A DNA stretch of 64,000 bases from Anthocerotibacter panamensis C109 (GTDB lineage Bacteria > Cyanobacteriota > Cyanobacteriia > Gloeobacterales > Anthocerotibacteraceae): assembly GCF_018389385.1 (NCBI RefSeq), contig NZ_CP062698.1, positions 2,483,501 through 2,547,500 of the forward strand, written 5' to 3'. The position numbers were made by a program, and so were the translations under genes. Of this stretch, positions 43,721 to 52,420 are shown piece by piece. Under the pieces are notes generated by a model, which searched no databases, was not told the origin of the DNA, and saw nothing but the letters and a program-made list of their open reading frames with translations. Positions within the stretch are counted from its first letter, which is position 1. Every line of letters begins with the position of its first letter.

Positions 43721-44692
43721 ATGCTAACTGAAATTAAACTCCCGACGCTCCGCCAGTTCCGCCTCGGGAGTCGGGATTCACAACTGGCAATGGTCCAAAG
43801 TGAATGGGTTAAGGCTCAATTAGAGCAGACCTATCCCGGCCTCACCTTCGCCATTGACGCAATAAAGACCCAAGGGGACAAGATCCTGGAAGTTCCTCTG
43901 GCTAAGATCGGAGATAAGGGTTTATTCACCAAAGAGCTGGAAACGGCCATGCTGGAGGGGCGCTCAGATTTTGCGGTCCACTCGCTCAAAGACTTGCCGA
44001 CACGCCTGCCCGAAGGATTGGTCCTCACCGCTATCACTACCCGTGAGAACCCCGCCGATGCGCTGGTCCTTCACCACCGCCATCAGGGGCTGACGCTGGA
44101 CCAATTGCCAGGAGGTGCGGTGATTGGGACTTCCTCTTTGCGCCGCCTCGCTCAACTGCGCTATGTCTATCCCCATCTGGTCTTTAAGGATGTGCGCGGC
44201 AACCTCAACACCCGCCTGCACAAGCTGGATGAAGGCCAATACGACGCTTTGATCCTAGCGGTGGCAGGTCTGGAGCGTCTGGGCTGGGGGCACCGGGTCT
44301 CTCAGGTCATCCCAGCGGAAGTTTCGTTACATGCAGTCGGGCAGGGGGCTCTAGGCATTGAATGCCGGGAGGACGACACCGAATTGATTGCGCTCCTGCA
44401 AGCGCTCAACCACCGTCCGACTGCGCTTACCTGTCGTGCTGAACGGGCTTTTCTGCGGGCTTTGGAGGGCGGCTGTCAAGTTCCGATAGGGGTTAGTTCA
44501 CACCTGAGCGAGGATGGGCAGATTCTCCTGGAGGGGATGGTAGCAAAACTAGACGGCACTTTGTTAATCCGTGACCAGCACATGGGTCTGGAGGAAGACC
44601 CGGAGGCTGTTGGTCGCGCCTTAGCCGAGAAACTCAAAGCGCAAGGAGCGGAAGAGATCTTGCAGGAGATCTTCCTCAGTCAGCGCTCGTGA
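43721..44692 (+). CDS. hemC: Porphobilinogen deaminase (hydroxymethylbilane synthase)
   Basis: The 323-residue enzyme joins four porphobilinogens on its dipyrromethane cofactor during tetrapyrrole synthesis for chlorophyll, haem and bilins. Visible motifs: [46 protein letters not shown], and the cofactor-binding Cys in [11 protein letters not shown]. Length is normal. It follows glnB by 56 bases, possibly on the same transcript. The leader contains a 12-base match to the 3' end of 16S rRNA (43701-43712). Confidence 0.97.
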   Translation: MLTEIKLPTLRQFRLGSRDSQLAMVQSEWVKAQLEQTYPGLTFAIDAIKTQGDKILEVPLAKIGDKGLFTKELETAMLEGRSDFAVHSLKDLPTRLPEGLVLTAITTRENPADALVLHHRHQGLTLDQLPGGAVIGTSSLRRLAQLRYVYPHLVFKDVRGNLNTRLHKLDEGQYDALILAVAGLERLGWGHRVSQVIPAEVSLHAVGQGALGIECREDDTELIALLQALNHRPTALTCRAERAFLRALEGGCQVPIGVSSHLSEDGQILLEGMVAKLDGTLLIRDQHMGLEEDPEAVGRALAEKLKAQGAEEILQEIFLSQRS

Positions 44693-44841
44693 TGTCCCAT
44701 GAGCTATTTAACGGCCAAACGCGCGTTTTTTGCTGAAATCAGTCGTTGCGAAGCCTCAATGGGGATAAGCCCTGAGGAGGGTGTTGCACTCTGGTTGGAT
44801 GGCTAGGGTTTTGGTGTACCGTTGCGCAAGGAAAGACTCCC

Positions 44842-45180
44842 ATGCTCCTGGTCCGTGAAACCTATCAATCCTGCTTTGATGTAGCGGTGAAATGTGCGCT
44901 GGAATGTGAACACTGCGCCAACGAATGCCCGAGTGAAGCGACCATGGCGGAATGTGCTCGCCTGTGTCGCGATTGTGCCGATATTTGCTGGCAAGCGGCA
45001 GCCTTTATGAGTCGAGGCTCGCGCTTCATCCCCCATCTGGTCCGTAGTTGCATTGATATTTGTGAAGCCTGTGCCGATACCTGCGAGCAGCATGATATCG
45101 AACACTGTCAGAAGTGCGCACAAGCCTGTCGGCGGACCGCTGATGATTTTCGTAAGATTATCCGTGTCGCTGCTCTGTAG
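44842..45180 (+). CDS. Four-helix-bundle copper-binding-type protein (DUF326)
   Basis: The 112-residue protein is very Cys-rich, with Cys spaced along helices: CFDVAVKCALECEHCANEC, CARLCRDCADICW, CIDICEACADTCEQHDIEHCQKCAQAC. This is the pattern of Csp/DUF326 four-helix bundles that store or bind Cu(I). No signal peptide or Tat motif is seen, so it would be cytosolic. GGA lies upstream of the ATG. Copper storage would fit a cyanobacterium's need for plastocyanin and oxidase, but this is inferred. Confidence 0.9.
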   Translation: MLLVRETYQSCFDVAVKCALECEHCANECPSEATMAECARLCRDCADICWQAAAFMSRGSRFIPHLVRSCIDICEACADTCEQHDIEHCQKCAQACRRTADDFRKIIRVAAL

Positions 45181-45218
45181 CAGGTTGCACCATCGAAACA
45201 GTATCAGTTCCTATTCAG

Positions 45219-45240
45219 CATAAGAGCACGGGCTCTTATG
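45219..45240. terminator. Hairpin between convergent genes
   Basis: CATAAGAGC-ACGG-GCTCTTATG is a perfect 9-bp stem with a 4-base loop between the DUF326 and CpcS genes. No long T-run follows on either side. Confidence 0.55.
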
Positions 45241-45291
45241 GAATCCTTTGATTTTCTAGTTATGGGTAGTGGTTTGGTGGACTTTCAGGTG

Positions 45292-45921
45292 TCACCCACC
45301 CCAAGGCGAATAGCTCTGGCTGGTGACCTTAAGTTCAGCACCTGTGGGAATCCCTAGCCGTTCCTGGAGTATGGCACCAGCGGGGCGGTTCTGGAGGCTC
45401 TCGCCCTCCTGGAGGCGGACTTCAGAACAAAACGTGGTCATACTCAGGCCACCCCAGCGCTTGAGCGTGCTACAGCGAAAGCGCAAGTTCTCCCCCCCAA
45501 ACCAAAAGCGCTCTTCAGATTCGGTGTCCTGATAACAGGTGTTGAGGGCAAGGGAACCATCGGCACCGACGGCATAGCGCCCCGCCACCGGAACAATTTC
45601 GGCGTAGCCCAAGTCGCGCAGGAGGGCACCCGTTTTGGCTCCAGGCTGGTCGGGGACAGGGACTAGGAGCGAACGGCCATCATGGTTGAGGTCATCTCCT
45701 TGCACAACTCCGTGCCAACAGACCAGCGCTCCCCCCAGAGCTTGAGCCGGGTCCATTTTATGCAGTTCACACAGGGCAACAACCTCAGGAGCATCACCGG
45801 ACATACAGGTAATGGCGATCTCCGATTCACCTTTCTCCTGACGGCGAAAAGCCAGATGATGGCTGACACGCTGTGAGTACCACCGGCCCTCGCAGGTGCG
45901 GAAAAAGTCCATTACGTCCAT
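45292..45921 (-). CDS. CpcS/CpeS-type phycobiliprotein lyase
   Basis: The 209-residue protein belongs to the CpcS/CpeS family, which attaches bilins to Cys in phycobiliprotein beta or alpha subunits. Clear family features are MDVMDFFRTCEGRWYSQRVSHHLA at the N-terminus, the ERFWFGGENLRFRCSTLK stretch and CSEVRLQ. The fold is a lipocalin-like barrel. Which phycobiliprotein it serves is not clear, as no phycobilisome gene is nearby. Its start is just 50 bases from the tRNA-Arg gene, on the same strand. Confidence 0.92.
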   Translation of the reverse strand: MDVMDFFRTCEGRWYSQRVSHHLAFRRQEKGESEIAITCMSGDAPEVVALCELHKMDPAQALGGALVCWHGVVQGDDLNHDGRSLLVPVPDQPGAKTGALLRDLGYAEIVPVAGRYAVGADGSLALNTCYQDTESEERFWFGGENLRFRCSTLKRWGGLSMTTFCSEVRLQEGESLQNRPAGAILQERLGIPTGAELKVTSQSYSPWGG

Positions 45922-45969
45922 GACTCATCCTCGTCCTAAAAAGTGTGCGGCTTCTGGCCTAAAAGATGG

Positions 45970-46045
45970 TGGCCCCGCAGGAGGGACTCGAACCCCCGAC
46001 CAGCTCTTTAGAAGAGAGCTGCTCTATCCTCTGAGCTACTGCGGG
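45970..46045 (-). tRNA. tRNA-Arg (anticodon TCT)
   Basis: The 76-nt cloverleaf reads on the minus strand. Acceptor CCCGCAG pairs with CTGCGGG; D arm TAGCTCAGAGGATAGAGCA; anticodon stem GCTCT-CTTCTAA-AGAGC with anticodon TCT; T arm GGGGG-TTCGAGT-CCCTC. The discriminator is G, and CCA is encoded in the DNA. Confidence 0.95.
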
Positions 46046-46137
46046 GTACGAGCAAGCCGCCTATTTAATCATAGCGGAGTTCTACAAGCGTTGGATCCCG
46101 CTCCATCTGTGGCTAACAGGGCAACGGCGTCTGCTAG

Positions 46138-46238
46138 AGGGCACCTCGAAAAATTCAAGCTTATTGAGAATTAGCAACGGTAGAATAGACTTTCTAGCCG
46201 TCGCTTATTGAGAATCAGGCAATTAATTTAGGTGCCCT
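46138..46238. mobile_element. 101-bp MITE-like element, copy 1
   Basis: Terminal inverted repeats AGGGCACCT...(A/G)GGTGCCCT enclose an AT-rich core with two direct copies of CTTATTGAGAAT(T/C)AG. It has the same length and ends as the element at 49353-49453, and lies between the tRNA-Arg gene and the porin gene. The right-end repeat carries a few changes, so it is the older-looking copy. Confidence 0.8.
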
Positions 46239-46481
46239 GGGATTTTTCAACAAAAGTACGCCATTTCAGTCAACGAAGAATCACCGTTTCACCCGTTTTT
46301 GACAGATGCGGGGTAAACCTGTACACGTCGCCGCCCGGATGGCTGCGGCCCAACACCCTAGAATTGAATCCAACGCAAATCTAATTTCAAATAAATCCTG
46401 TTCAAAATTCATTTCATTTGTGACATGATAAGCAAAACCAGTAACCATGTGCCCTGCCCATTTTCGAGAGGAGTGTATTAT
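46239..46481. other. Leader region of the SLH porin gene
   Basis: No coding frame is supported. AT-rich sequence near 46370-46440 (ATTCATTTCATTTGTGACAT) probably holds the promoter; it is not distinct enough to name an iron-regulator box. Confidence 0.35.
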
Positions 46482-48212
46482 ATGAAGCAAAAAATGTGCC
46501 CCCGCCTTCTAGGGTTGGTCCTTCCCTTGGTCGTCGGTTCGCTCCCCACGCAGGCTTTGCCGGATACCTCCGTCCGCGCCCTTGCGCATGACGCGCCTTT
46601 GGTCTCTCAGGTCAGTTCCGTCTCCGAACTCACCGATGTGGACCCCAACAGCTTCGCCTTCCAAGCGCTCAAATCCCTAGTCGAGCGCTACGGCTGCATC
46701 GAAGGCTATCCCTCCAAAGTTTTCCTGGGCACCAAAACGCTTACCCGCTACGAGTTTGCGGCTGGCCTCAATGCCTGCCTCGAAAAAATCAACGAACTCA
46801 TTGCCGCGGGCACCACTGACCTCATCACTAAAGAAGATCTTGCCACCGTCGCCCGTCTCCAAGACGAACTCAAGGGCGAAGGCACGGCCCTGGCTGGACG
46901 TGTAGATGCCCTGGAGGGTAAGACCAAGGAGCTGGAGGCCAACCTCTTCTCCAAGACCACCAAGCTCGACGCAGAGGTGATTTTTTTAGTAGCGGGTGCT
47001 GGAGCGGGTTCTCCCTTGCGGACTAACAACCTTGCTCCAACAGCAGCTAACACGGTCGCTGGTAACGCTCAGAACACAATTTTCGGGGTGCGCTCCCGCT
47101 TGAACTTCCGTGCGCGCAACATCGCGGTCAAGGGCGACCAACTGCGCATTCGCATCAATGCTTCCTCGGGCGTGGGCGCATTTTTCCAGAATGGCAACCT
47201 GCGGGTGGCGCGTCTGGATGCTCTGCCCACAGGGGGCAATACTTCGGGTCTAGCTACCGCGCAGTTTGACAAGCTTTTTTATGAATTTCCCTTCCTGACC
47301 CGCGACCTGCGTATCACGATTGGTCCACGCGTCGAGAGTATCGACTACCTCGGCACCAACATCAATACCCGCACTGAAGGGGTCAACTTCTCGCTCAGGG
47401 CTTTCCGGCGTAACCTGCCGATTTCCTTGATCAATACCTCGACGCCGGGAATTGCAGCGACCTACAAAATTAGCCCCGTGTTTGACCTCAGAGCGGCTTA
47501 CTCGGCTCCGGGGGGCGGGGACTCCTTTGGTTTTGGCAGCGGCGGTATCACCGGCCCGAATCAAATCTCCGCTGAACTGGGTATTCGTCCCGATTCCCGC
47601 TTGGATATTGGTCTGGGCTACTATCACACCGTCTGTAATGCCACTAACCCCTTTAACCAGGAAGCCCCCAGCACCCAAAACCGCATTTTCTGCGATTCGA
47701 GCGTCGGCGGCGATACCCGCGACCCCTTCACCGGCGGCTCTGCTACTTCTTTGGGTACGGCGGTGCGCTCCGTTGCCCACGACACGCTCAACTTCCACTT
47801 CGACTGGGATGTGTTCCCCGAGGTGGCCTTGTTTGGTCGCTACTCCTTCGGGACGGCTACCTTCTTTGGTGCATCCAGCATCAATGGCGGAGGCTTGGAG
47901 TATAGCGAGTTTCTGGCGGGTCTGACCTTCAAAGACCCCTTCGGACAGCGCGGCAATGCGATTGGCTTGGCGGTGGTGCAACCGGCGAGCATCAACAATA
48001 ACTTCACGCGCCCCGGAACTATTCCCACCAACACCCTGACCGTGGGTCAGACATCGGGCACCGCAGAGTACAACTACGGTCTGTACTACCGGATCAACCT
48101 GGGCAAAGGTGTGACGATCACGCCAGAGCTGTACTTCATCACCAATCCGGGTTCGATCCAGAACAACCCGACCGTGACGGTGGGTGCTCTGCGCACCACA
48201 TTCAATTTCTAA
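46482..48212 (+). CDS. SLH-domain outer-membrane porin (iron-uptake porin type)
   Basis: The ~576-residue protein has a signal peptide (cleavage near ALP, residue ~25). An S-layer homology domain follows (residues ~45-105: DVDPNSFAFQALKSLVERYGC, TRYEFAAGLNACLEKI) that binds the periplasmic wall. Next is a coiled coil (~120-160) and a long beta-barrel of OprB/carbohydrate-selective type ending in aromatic Phe (TTFNF). This is the major cyanobacterial Som/iron-uptake porin architecture. GAGAGGAG before the ATG at 46482 supports this start over upstream frames. It appears to be monocistronic. Confidence 0.93.
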   Translation: MKQKMCPRLLGLVLPLVVGSLPTQALPDTSVRALAHDAPLVSQVSSVSELTDVDPNSFAFQALKSLVERYGCIEGYPSKVFLGTKTLTRYEFAAGLNACLEKINELIAAGTTDLITKEDLATVARLQDELKGEGTALAGRVDALEGKTKELEANLFSKTTKLDAEVIFLVAGAGAGSPLRTNNLAPTAANTVAGNAQNTIFGVRSRLNFRARNIAVKGDQLRIRINASSGVGAFFQNGNLRVARLDALPTGGNTSGLATAQFDKLFYEFPFLTRDLRITIGPRVESIDYLGTNINTRTEGVNFSLRAFRRNLPISLINTSTPGIAATYKISPVFDLRAAYSAPGGGDSFGFGSGGITGPNQISAELGIRPDSRLDIGLGYYHTVCNATNPFNQEAPSTQNRIFCDSSVGGDTRDPFTGGSATSLGTAVRSVAHDTLNFHFDWDVFPEVALFGRYSFGTATFFGASSINGGGLEYSEFLAGLTFKDPFGQRGNAIGLAVVQPASINNNFTRPGTIPTNTLTVGQTSGTAEYNYGLYYRINLGKGVTITPELYFITNPGSIQNNPTVTVGALRTTFNF

Positions 48213-48215
48213 GCT

Positions 48216-48494
48216 TTCTCAACACAGACCGGCAAACCCAGCAACGCCCAGACCCGCTTCTGGAAAAAAGGTATCCCCGCCTCAGCACGGCTCAGTCCAG
48301 TGGTCTTCACAGACCCGGCGCACGACCAGATTGCCCGCTTCACGCTGGAGCAGCTCCAGTTTGGCACCCGTTATGAGTATGAGGTCTATCTCGATGGCCT
48401 CAGAGTAGAGCGCCTGGGTGAGCGGATAAAGGCACTGGAGCCGACACCCCCTAAGCAATCCCGTGACTTAGGCCAAGGCGGGTTTAGTCTTTAG
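48216..48494 (+). pseudogene. Fragment resembling the N-terminal Ig-like domain of PhoD-type phosphatases
   Basis: In one frame the sequence reads TQTGKPSNAQTRFWKKG, then SARLSPVVFTDPAHDQIARF and QLQFGTRYEYEVYLDG. This is like the fibronectin/Ig-type N-terminal domain of alkaline phosphatase D-like proteins ('FT....DYT....L..L.PGT.Y.Y.V..DG'). No catalytic domain follows, and no start codon with a ribosome-binding site is clear. I read it as a gene remnant; a short independent gene (48300-48494) is possible. Confidence 0.4.
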
Positions 48495-48497
48495 CCT

Positions 48498-48797
48498 TCA
48501 GTCATCGCTGAGATGAGTCTCTATATCCATACGGTCATGTAAAATGCGGACAATCTCTATACTGTCTTGGGCTTCACGATAAAAAATCAGGTGACGCCCG
48601 ACATGATACTTGCGGTACCCAGCGCGAATTTCATCATAGGGACGTCCGCGTTCCGGCTCCTCAGCTAAACGCTGAAAACTTTTGTCGAGCCGCGCCAGAT
48701 AGCTATTCCTTTGGTCCCGCCCCCAAGTCTGCTGAGTATAGCGGCCAATGGCCCTTAAATCAGCTTTTGCAAGCTCAGTAAGGCGAAAAACCCCCAT
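48498..48797 (-). CDS. parE: ParE-type toxin of a type II toxin-antitoxin pair
   Basis: The 99-residue RelE/ParE-superfamily toxin has LTELAKADLRAIGRYTQQTWG (family start 'L...A..DL..I..Y'), GRPYDEIRAGYRKYHVGRHLIFYRE and IEIVRILHDRMDIETHL. ParE toxins act on DNA gyrase. It is coded directly after the ParD antitoxin, with a one-base overlap of start and stop, so translation is coupled. Confidence 0.93.
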   Translation of the reverse strand: MGVFRLTELAKADLRAIGRYTQQTWGRDQRNSYLARLDKSFQRLAEEPERGRPYDEIRAGYRKYHVGRHLIFYREAQDSIEIVRILHDRMDIETHLSDD

Positions 48798-49051
48798 TAT
48801 GTTTGTTCTTGGCTTGGAGCGACAGCATCAAGTTCGTGTAGTAATCCTTGTAAGGAATATTCGGCTAATCCACTCTCTTCGCCTTCCTGTAAGGCACGTC
48901 GCAGCGCCTGCACCTTCATTTCCTGCTCTTCCAGCAGTCGCAATCCTGCTCTAATCACTTCACTGGCTGAGGCAAAGCGTCCGGCCTGGATCTGTACGGC
49001 GATAAACGTCTCGAAATGCTCACCTAGAGTCACGCTAGTGTTTTTTTGCAT
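48797..49051 (-). CDS. parD: ParD-type antitoxin
   Basis: The 84-residue antitoxin starts with a ribbon-helix-helix domain (NTSVTLGEHFETFIAVQIQAG and RFASASEVIRAGLRLLEEQE), which binds the operon's own operator. Its acidic C-terminal tail wraps the toxin. GGAGG lies 5 bases before the ATG at 49051. The AT-rich upstream ATATATATTATAT (about 49075-49090) is a plausible promoter and operator. Confidence 0.93.
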   Translation of the reverse strand: MQKNTSVTLGEHFETFIAVQIQAGRFASASEVIRAGLRLLEEQEMKVQALRRALQEGEESGLAEYSLQGLLHELDAVAPSQEQT

Positions 49052-49352
49052 AGAGCCTCCTGCAAGAGCAATATCAATATATATTATATGATGGTACTAG
49101 TAAACAACCCGATGCTCAGACCTAGAACTTTGAGCTTGGTGGCGGGCGTATGGTGGGATACAGCGGCAAGCTCATGCTGTCAGCGTACAGCGCCTTGGCT
49201 ATCCGTCAAGGCTGGCACCTGAATGCTTACGCCAATTTAAAGCCACGCAATCCCCTGATAGCCTGAATCGCTGTTTAGCTGTTCATCTTCAATCGTAGGA
49301 TTTTGGATTGATTGTATAGGCGGATACGTTTTTTCTGTAGAACATTTACTAT
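49052..49352. other. Gene-free stretch between parD and the second MITE
   Basis: The right-hand side of the parD promoter lies at 49060-49095. A frame around 49132-49266 reads LGGGRMVGYSGK, then SAYSALAIRQGWHLNAYANL, and a stop. It may be a remnant of a lost gene that I do not recognise. Otherwise nothing is visible. Confidence 0.35.
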
Positions 49353-49453
49353 AGGGCACCTCGATTAATCCAAGCTTATTGAGAATCAGCAATGACAAAG
49401 CAGAGGTTTCAGGCTTTGCTTATTGCGAAAAAGGTAATTAATCGAGGTGCCCT
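49353..49453. mobile_element. 101-bp MITE-like element, copy 2
   Basis: Perfect 17-bp terminal inverted repeats (AGGGCACCTCGATTAAT / ATTAATCGAGGTGCCCT) bound a core that includes CTTATTGAGAATCAG, as in copy 1. TA on each side (TATAGGG...CCCTAGA) may be a duplicated target. It ends 46 bases before the chorismate-lyase start and may carry or disturb its promoter. Confidence 0.85.
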
Positions 49454-49499
49454 AGAACTACCTCTGTTCCAATCGGGCTGGGAGTGGCACAATGGATTA

Positions 49500-50093
49500 A
49501 TGTTGCAAAATGTAACGAATACCGCTTGGCACCACCTGACGCCCTCGTGGCAGGCGACACCGGATATTCTCAAGCGTGGATTACCCCTGGAGCAAATGGC
49601 GGCACCTTGGCAAATGCTCCTCTTGGGGGACGGTTCGGTGACGAGGCATCTGCAATTGATGACTGGGGAGGAAGTCTCGGTAGCGGTGACCGCCATGGAC
49701 CGCGTCAGTGAGGAGGATGGAGCCCCCATAGAGGTCAATGTCATCCCAGCCCCCCGCCTTCGTCGCCAAGTCTGGCTTATGTCCGCCTCTGGTCAATGCC
49801 TCGCCTATGCCGCTTCCTGGTGGAGTTTCCATGAAGTTGACACCTACCTTAAAGACCGTTCCCAGCCAATCTGGAATAACTTAGCATCCCGCCGAACCGA
49901 ACATTTCCGTGACCTCAAGGGCCTGTTTTGTGGGGAGGATCCCAACTTGAGTGCGGCTTTTGGCGCTACCGGCGTCCTGTGGGGACGCTATTACCTGATC
50001 TGGAATCAGGGTCAGCCCCGCACGCTGATCTATGAAGTTTTTTCACCACTCCTGAGTAAGTCTCTAGGGCCAGTTGCAAAGGTTAAGATCTAA
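49500..50093 (+). CDS. Chorismate lyase (DUF98 family, cyanobacterial type)
   Basis: The ~197-residue protein belongs to the DUF98/UbiC-like family, which in cyanobacteria converts chorismate to 4-hydroxybenzoate for plastoquinone synthesis. Typical pieces: WHHLTPSWQATPDILKRGLPL, LLLGDGSVTRHLQLMTGE, PGPRLRRQVWL-like PAPRLRRQVWLMSASGQCLAYAAS in two steps, WGRYYLIWNQGQP and YEVFSPLL. The ATG at 49500 gives the family start; an upstream in-frame ATG at 49392 is inside the MITE and would add 36 residues with no resemblance. Confidence 0.85.
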   Translation: MLQNVTNTAWHHLTPSWQATPDILKRGLPLEQMAAPWQMLLLGDGSVTRHLQLMTGEEVSVAVTAMDRVSEEDGAPIEVNVIPAPRLRRQVWLMSASGQCLAYAASWWSFHEVDTYLKDRSQPIWNNLASRRTEHFRDLKGLFCGEDPNLSAAFGATGVLWGRYYLIWNQGQPRTLIYEVFSPLLSKSLGPVAKVKI

Positions 50094-50123
50094 GTTAAAA
50101 TTTCTAGACACATCGGATTCCCT

Positions 50124-52334
50124 ATGACCTCCTCCGTACCCACCGTTGCGGACCAGAGCAGTTACCCGACTCCTGCATGGTTGCAGGCTTGTACGCTGGC
50201 GGATGGCGGGGGAGCGTCTTCAGAATCGCTGATCTGCCGTGCCTTTACCTACGCGAAGGACCTCCACCGCAACCAGTTTCGGGCTTCGGGCGAGCCTTAC
50301 ATTATCCACCCAATTCAAGTAGCCACACTCCTGTGCGATTTGGCGGCAGACCCGGCGATGATTGCTGCCGGTTTCCTCCATGACCTGCTTGAAGACACCG
50401 CCGTGACGGCGGACGAATTGGAAGCGCTCTTTGGCGCGGAAGTCCGGCAACTCGTCGAGGGGGTAACCAAACTCTCCAAGTTCAGCTTTTCTAGTAAAAA
50501 AGAGCAACAGGCTGAGAATTTCCGCCGGATGTTCCTGGCAATGGCTCAGGATATCCGGGTAATCGTGGTGAAACTAGCGGACCGGCTGCACAACATGCGT
50601 ACGCTGGAGCATCTCTCCACAGAGCGTCAGCAGCGCATTGCTCAGGAGACTATGGATATCTTTGCTCCTCTGGCTAACCGCCTGGGGATTTGGCAGCTCA
50701 AATGGGAGCTAGAGGACCTTTCTTTTAAGTATTTGATGCCCCAAGAATACCAGGAGATGGGTAGGCTTATCGCCCAAAAGCGCACCGAGCGCGAAGCCTA
50801 TATCCGTGAAATGACCAGTATTCTCAAAGAGGAATTCCAACGCTTGGGCATCCCTGCCGAGGTCACCGGACGGCCCAAACACCTCTGGGGCATCTACCAA
50901 AAGATGAAGCGGCAGGGCAAAGAATATTCCGAGATTTTTGACGTATCTGCCGTCCGGGTCATTGTCGGGGACCATAACATCAACGACTGCTACCGCGCTC
51001 TAGCGGTCGTGCACAACCGCTTCCGCCTCATCCCAGGCCGCTTCAAAGACTATGTGGGTCTACCCAAGCCCAACGGTTACCAGTCGATTCACACGGCAGT
51101 TTGGGGACCGAAAGGCACGCCCGTCGAGGTACAGATCCGTACCCAGGAGATGCACAAGGTCGCAGAACTCGGAGTCGCAGCCCACTGGAAATATAAAGAG
51201 GCTGGTTCGGTAGCCCTCAGCGAGAAAGACCAGAAATTCACCTGGCTCAGGTCGCTTATGGATTGGCAGGGAGACCTCAAAGATAGCCAGGAATACCTGC
51301 AATTCCTCAAAGAAGACCTCTTCGAGTCTGAAGTCTACGTCTTCACGCCTCGGGGTGACGTGATTGAATTGCCCCGAGGGGCAACCTCGGTTGACTTTGC
51401 CTACCGGATCCACTCAGAGGTAGGCAATCGATGTACGGGAGCCAGGGTCAACGAACGCCTCGTGCCCCTGGAAACTGTGCTAAAAAACGGCGATATCGTC
51501 GAGATCATTACCGCTAAGAATGCGCGGCCCAACTTGGACTGGCTCAATTTTGTCACGACCAGCGCCGCTAAGAACCGCATTCGTCTTTGGTACAAGAAAT
51601 CCCGCCGTGAGGAGAATGTCCTCCAGGGGCGTCAAATTTTGGAGCGCGAGTTAGGCCGCGCCAATCTCGACAACATTCTGCGCTCGGAGACCATGCTCAA
51701 AATCGCTGGCAGGCTCAACTACATCACGGTTGAGGACATGTTGGCGGGCTTGGGTTATGGCGAGATCACAGCCCCAGCGATCCTCAACAAATTGCGCGAG
51801 CGGGCCAAGGAGCAAGAACTTAAGCTCCCGCCCCTGCCCTCTTTCTCCGAGAGCAGCCACAACCACACCGACCCCATTTTAGGCATTGAGGGTCTGCCTT
51901 ACCACCTAGGCAAGTGCTGCACCCCCCTGCCCGGAGACCCAATTATCGGTGTGGTCACCCGCGCCGAAAATCGGGGCATCACCATTCATCGCCAAGACTG
52001 TGACAATGTCCTCAAAGTCCACCCGGACCAACTAATTCCCGTCAAGTGGAACCCCAACAGCAAGCTGCGGCCTACCACCTATCCCGTAGAAATCGAAGTG
52101 GAAGTCATTGACCGGGTGGGAATCTTCAAAGATGTCTTGGACCGGTTGGCCTCCGACCGGGTCAACGTGCGTAATGCTTCAGTCAAAACCTTCGCCGACC
52201 AGACAGCGGTGATTACGCTGCTCATTGATATCGCTACTAAAGAACAATTTGACCACGTTACCCAACAGGTAGCCAAGATCTCCGATGTGGTAGGTCTACG
52301 CCGCCAGAAACCCCGGTCAGCAGCCAAATCCTGA
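50124..52334 (+). CDS. Bifunctional (p)ppGpp synthetase/hydrolase (RelA/SpoT homologue)
   Basis: The 736-residue Rel/Spo enzyme makes and degrades the alarmone ppGpp. Domains in order: HD hydrolase (HPIQVATLL and FLHDLLEDTAVT, KLADRLHNMRTL); synthetase with RFKDYVGLPKPNGYQSIH and VEVQIRT (the RxKD form of the motif marks a bifunctional enzyme); TGS (VYVFTPRGDVIELPRGATSV); a Cys-containing zinc-finger/helical region (YHLGKCCTPLPGDPI, HRQDCDNVL); and a C-terminal ACT domain (VEVIDRVGIFKDVLDRLA). It follows the chorismate lyase gene by 30 bases. Confidence 0.96.
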   Translation: MTSSVPTVADQSSYPTPAWLQACTLADGGGASSESLICRAFTYAKDLHRNQFRASGEPYIIHPIQVATLLCDLAADPAMIAAGFLHDLLEDTAVTADELEALFGAEVRQLVEGVTKLSKFSFSSKKEQQAENFRRMFLAMAQDIRVIVVKLADRLHNMRTLEHLSTERQQRIAQETMDIFAPLANRLGIWQLKWELEDLSFKYLMPQEYQEMGRLIAQKRTEREAYIREMTSILKEEFQRLGIPAEVTGRPKHLWGIYQKMKRQGKEYSEIFDVSAVRVIVGDHNINDCYRALAVVHNRFRLIPGRFKDYVGLPKPNGYQSIHTAVWGPKGTPVEVQIRTQEMHKVAELGVAAHWKYKEAGSVALSEKDQKFTWLRSLMDWQGDLKDSQEYLQFLKEDLFESEVYVFTPRGDVIELPRGATSVDFAYRIHSEVGNRCTGARVNERLVPLETVLKNGDIVEIITAKNARPNLDWLNFVTTSAAKNRIRLWYKKSRREENVLQGRQILERELGRANLDNILRSETMLKIAGRLNYITVEDMLAGLGYGEITAPAILNKLRERAKEQELKLPPLPSFSESSHNHTDPILGIEGLPYHLGKCCTPLPGDPIIGVVTRAENRGITIHRQDCDNVLKVHPDQLIPVKWNPNSKLRPTTYPVEIEVEVIDRVGIFKDVLDRLASDRVNVRNASVKTFADQTAVITLLIDIATKEQFDHVTQQVAKISDVVGLRRQKPRSAAKS

Positions 52335-52379
52335 GCGTGAACGTTGGGTCTGAGCACGCGAAGGAGAATCAACCCTAGG

Positions 52380-52395
52380 GACTTTTGCAAAAGTC
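52380..52395. repeat. Perfect 16-bp palindrome after the rsh gene
   Basis: GACTTTTGCAAAAGTC lies 45 bases after the stop codon and 25 bases before the next small gene. It could be an operator or a weak terminator; there is no T-run. Confidence 0.4.
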
Positions 52396-52420
52396 GAACG
52401 GCTAAGGCACTATAAGTAGC

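Noticed and set aside
49132-49266. Short frame reading GYSGK...AIRQGWHLNAYANL
   Set aside because: It has a stop just upstream, only ~40 codons and no recognisable family; mentioned only as a possible relic.
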